A stretch of 64,000 nucleotides of DNA. Origin: Defluviitaleaceae bacterium (GTDB taxonomy: Bacteria > Bacillota > Clostridia > Lachnospirales > WQUN01). The DNA lies in assembly GCA_009780585.1 (NCBI GenBank), contig WQZS01000011.1:41999-105998 (forward strand), read 5' to 3'. Shown here piece by piece: positions 61,826-64,000 of this stretch; the first letter of the stretch is position 1, and each line of letters begins with the position of its first letter. The notes beneath the pieces were generated by a model. The model searched no databases. It was not told where the DNA came from and saw nothing but the letters and a program-made list of their open reading frames with translations. The translations under genes and the position numbers were made by a program.

Positions 61826-62167
61826 ATGAACATCCAAATCTTCGGCAAGGCGAAGTGCTTCGACACGAAAAAGGCCGAACGGTATTTTAAGGAACGGAAG
61901 ATCAAATTCCAATTCGTTGATATCCTTAAATACGGCATTTCCAAGGGCGAATACCAAAGCGTTAAAAACGCCGTTGGCGGCATGGATCAATTAATCGACG
62001 TTAAATCAAAGGAATACGAAAACCAACACATTAAATACCTCGCCGACAAATCGGACATCGAAGAACGTTTGTTGGACAACCCCGCGCTGTTCGTAACGCC
62101 CATCGTGCGTAACGGCAAAAAGGCGACGGTCGGGTACCAACCCGAGGTGTGGAGTACATGGGATTGA
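61826..62167 (+). CDS. ArsC/Spx-family thiol protein
   Basis: This 113-residue thioredoxin-fold protein starts MNIQIFGKAKCFDTKKAERY, with the single active Cys at residue 11, and ends VTPIVRNGKKATVGYQPEVW. The ArsC family includes arsenate reductases and Spx regulators; the RxxR pattern of Spx is absent and no ars operon is adjacent. It begins one base after the EFR1 stop. A role in redox handling is inferred. Confidence 0.85.
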   Translation: MNIQIFGKAKCFDTKKAERYFKERKIKFQFVDILKYGISKGEYQSVKNAVGGMDQLIDVKSKEYENQHIKYLADKSDIEERLLDNPALFVTPIVRNGKKATVGYQPEVWSTWD

Positions 62168-62252
62168 ACAGCATATAAAAGGATATCCGTGCGAAAATCG
62201 GTATACAACCGGGGATACCGTGCGAAATATAATATGGGAAAGGGATTAATGT

Positions 62253-62732
62253 ATGTTTGAAATGCGGGAAATTATCGATGCGAATGAAAAATCACGGATT
62301 TGCGGTGCCATCCTCCGCGCGCTGCCCGATTGGTTCGGCGTTGAGGATTCGATTGTCGATTATGTAAATCAGGTCCCGTCCATGCCTTTTTTTGCCGTCT
62401 ATGATGGGGAAACGGTTGCGGGTTTTACCGCCGTTAAAGTTCACAATCCCCACACCGCGGAAGTTTGTGTAATGGGCGTACTCAACCCATACCACCGACG
62501 GGGCATCGGTAAAATGTTGGTGGCTTGCTGTGAAAAATTTTGTCGTGAAAGAAACATGGATTTTCTAACAGTAAAGACGCTGGACGCTTCCCGTGATTGG
62601 CCGCCGTATGAAAAAACGCGGAATTTTTACTTATCGGTCGGGTTCAAACCGTTGGAAGTTTTTCCGTTGTTATGGGATGAATGTAATCCTTGTTTGTTCA
62701 TGGCGAAATATGTGGGTGGGGATAAACAATGA
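62253..62732 (+). CDS. GNAT-family acetyltransferase
   Basis: This 159-residue protein has GVLNPYHRRGIGKMLVACCE (acetyl-CoA loop) preceded by beta strands TAVKVHNPHTAEVCVM, and the end FYLSVGFKPLEVFPLLWDEC. It acetylates an amine substrate that cannot be named. Its TGA overlaps an ATG at 62729 (ATGA) that opens only a short, apparently broken frame. Confidence 0.9.
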   Translation: MFEMREIIDANEKSRICGAILRALPDWFGVEDSIVDYVNQVPSMPFFAVYDGETVAGFTAVKVHNPHTAEVCVMGVLNPYHRRGIGKMLVACCEKFCRERNMDFLTVKTLDASRDWPPYEKTRNFYLSVGFKPLEVFPLLWDECNPCLFMAKYVGGDKQ

Positions 62733-62920
62733 ACATTTCGATGAATAACGGAAACGCGCCGCTCCTTCCCTTCACCGGGGTTATCCGCGTCGAGTTCGGC
62801 TTTTACCCGGATTGACTTAAGGTAATCCCACGCCGGGAGGTATTGGACGAACATTATTTCATCCGAAGCGGATGGGGTTTACCGGAGCATTTCCGCTTCC
62901 CCGTCATGTCGGAAACGTAG
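62729..62920 (+). pseudogene. Possible decayed gene downstream of the GNAT gene
   Basis: A frame of 28 codons starts by ATGA overlap and ends TGA at 62815. A second stretch resembling coding (REVLDEHYFIRSGWGLPEHF to 62920) follows with no own start. Both look like pieces of one translated gene separated by a stop, but no family is recognised. About 60 bp of AT-rich DNA separate it from the next gene. Confidence 0.4.
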
Positions 62921-62981
62921 AAAGAATATGACATATACTGCTAAGGGTGTAAATAACACTGGTTTATTTATCAAACATATG

Positions 62982-63856
62982 TTACTTAATAAAATAATTA
63001 TCAAACGTTATAATATATTCCATCAACATACCATTATTCAACATATCAACGAATTTACCACCCCAAGAAGGAAGCTCGTCCATATTCAATGCCGCTATTA
63101 TTCCTGTTGTTGACCAATATAAATCTTCAAATATCTTTTCTTCTACGTCGTAATCACCATACGCTTTAAGAAATGCCGCGCTTGCTTCATCGGACAATAC
63201 AGATAAAATATGCCTTATATCTGCATACGCATATTTGCGGTATACGCAGTTGTAATCAAAGGGAATAACACTTGTATAATCTTTTGATACCGCAAGATTA
63301 TCCCACCAAAAATCGTTATAAGTTATCGTGTTACATAATAGAAGATATGTTTGTTTGATGTTTTCAATATTTTTTAGCAACGCATCCCAAATGGATTATC
63401 GCTCGTCCCGGACTTTTGAATGACAGTATATATTTTTTCAATATCCAACTCGTTTTTAACATTATCCAACAAGGGCAATTCCAATAAGTCTTCGTATTTC
63501 TGCCCTTTTGTATGAAGCAGTTTAATCCATTTACCCACTAAATGTGCTACCCTAATGTCAGACATATCATCCTCAGTACCAAGCCTATATAAATTACTTG
63601 CCAATATATCTTCCAACAAAAGAAGGCAATCGGTATGTGCGATTACCTTTAAAGTCGGAACACCGATTTTATTCAACATTGTGTAATGACTTATTTCACG
63701 CTGTCCATGCTTATATTCATCACTAAAAAACTTGCCAACATAAGACTCATTTTCATTAACGATGCGAAAAACGCTAATTCCGAATTTATCTTGAATCGGT
63801 TGAATTGTTCTGCCCTCGAAGAAGCCTATTCGCTTTAATTCTTCTTCCATCCGCAC
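62982..63856 (-). pseudogene. Frameshifted aminoglycoside phosphotransferase-like gene
   Basis: Two frames together give a ~290-residue APH/choline-kinase fold: the N-terminal lobe (63374-63856, KLLHTKGQKYEDLLELPLL) and the catalytic lobe (62982-63380). In the second lobe, TYNDFWWDNLAV and VIPFDYN replace the usual HGDxxxxN and DFD motifs. The first frame ends at a TAA; adding one base at 63386-63394 would restore SDNPIWDALLKNIENIKQ. It is AT-rich. It is either a true disruption, a sequence error, or two separate proteins. Confidence 0.8.
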
Positions 63857-63872
63857 ACCTCATTTCATTTGT

Positions 63873-63898
63873 TAAAAATTAGGCGTTTGCGAAACGCC
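63873..63898 (-). terminator. Hairpin with T-run upstream of the APH-like gene
   Basis: On the minus strand, GGCGTTT pairs with AAACGCC around CGC, followed by TAATTTTT, about 20 bases before the APH-like ATG. It could be a leader attenuator or a terminator of an upstream transcript. Confidence 0.45.
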
Positions 63899-64000
63899 AT
63901 AACCCGCAAGGAAGCGGGATATATTTATTGTAAGAACAGAACAACTCCTCACGGGTGTTTGGTATAATAGGCTCGACGAAAAGCATTATCCATATCCACC
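63899..64000. other. Right-edge region without a gene
   Basis: This stretch contains the small hairpin CCCGCAAGGAAGCGGG near 63903-63918 and TATAAT at 63963-63968 with no clear -35. No coding frame of note is seen. Confidence 0.4.

Overview
The window looks like chromosome of a motile, probably anaerobic, endospore-forming member of the Clostridia (Bacillota). The evidence is a WalRK-YycHI cell-wall regulon locus, a Gram-positive fla operon (fliY with a CheC-like core, ylxF, flbD, the TIGR02530 protein), an S-layer-homology protein, a SpoIVFB-like M50 protease and an EFR1-type ferredoxin protein. Genus cannot be read from the sequence.

Layout. 1-4230 (-): walR-walK-yycH-yycI, the last running off the left edge. 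4231-4986: IS30 relic and the leader of pyrG. 4987-6597 (+): a divergent CTP synthase whose glutaminase nucleophile Cys is replaced by Gly. 6560-30342 (-): a 24-kb flagellar operon read flgB-flgC-fliE-fliF-fliG-fliH-[island]-fliI-fliJ-ylxF-fliK-flgD-TIGR02530-flgE-flbD-motA-motB-fliL-fliM-fliY-cheY-fliO-fliP-fliQ-fliR-flhB. A terminator and a new promoter split it after flgE. Between fliH and fliI, an AT-rich island carries a GNAT acetyltransferase, a cytidine-deaminase-type protein and an ANT(6)-like aminoglycoside nucleotidyltransferase. It is bounded by two related ~180-bp inverted-repeat elements.

30468-38814 (-): a giant protein of unknown function, G5 and SLH envelope proteins, ispE, rpsI and rplM. 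38998-41709 (+): pfkA-lspA-rluD. 41733-46641 (-): a DUF4143 ATPase, an ABC exporter pair and an N-acetylglucosamine-kinase-like protein. 46813-51925: a small methyltransferase-like cassette, an S41 peptidase, rnhA-ispD, and a SpoIVFA/SpoIVFB-like pair. 51991-62167: a mostly co-directional catabolic/redox cluster (esterase, Gfo/Idh, nitrilase, OYE-like reductase, SDR, flavoprotein, UroD/MtaA-like protein, AGE epimerase, ferredoxin, ArsC-like). 62253-64000: a GNAT gene, an unexplained remnant and a frameshifted APH-type phosphotransferase.

The most unusual theme is small palindromic DNA. There are six copies of an exactly 27-bp element of the form AACTT-N17-AAGTT with variable self-complementary cores. 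Three of them lie in frame inside ispE. A larger inverted repeat also sits in frame inside the flavoprotein gene, and the two long inverted repeats bound the resistance island.
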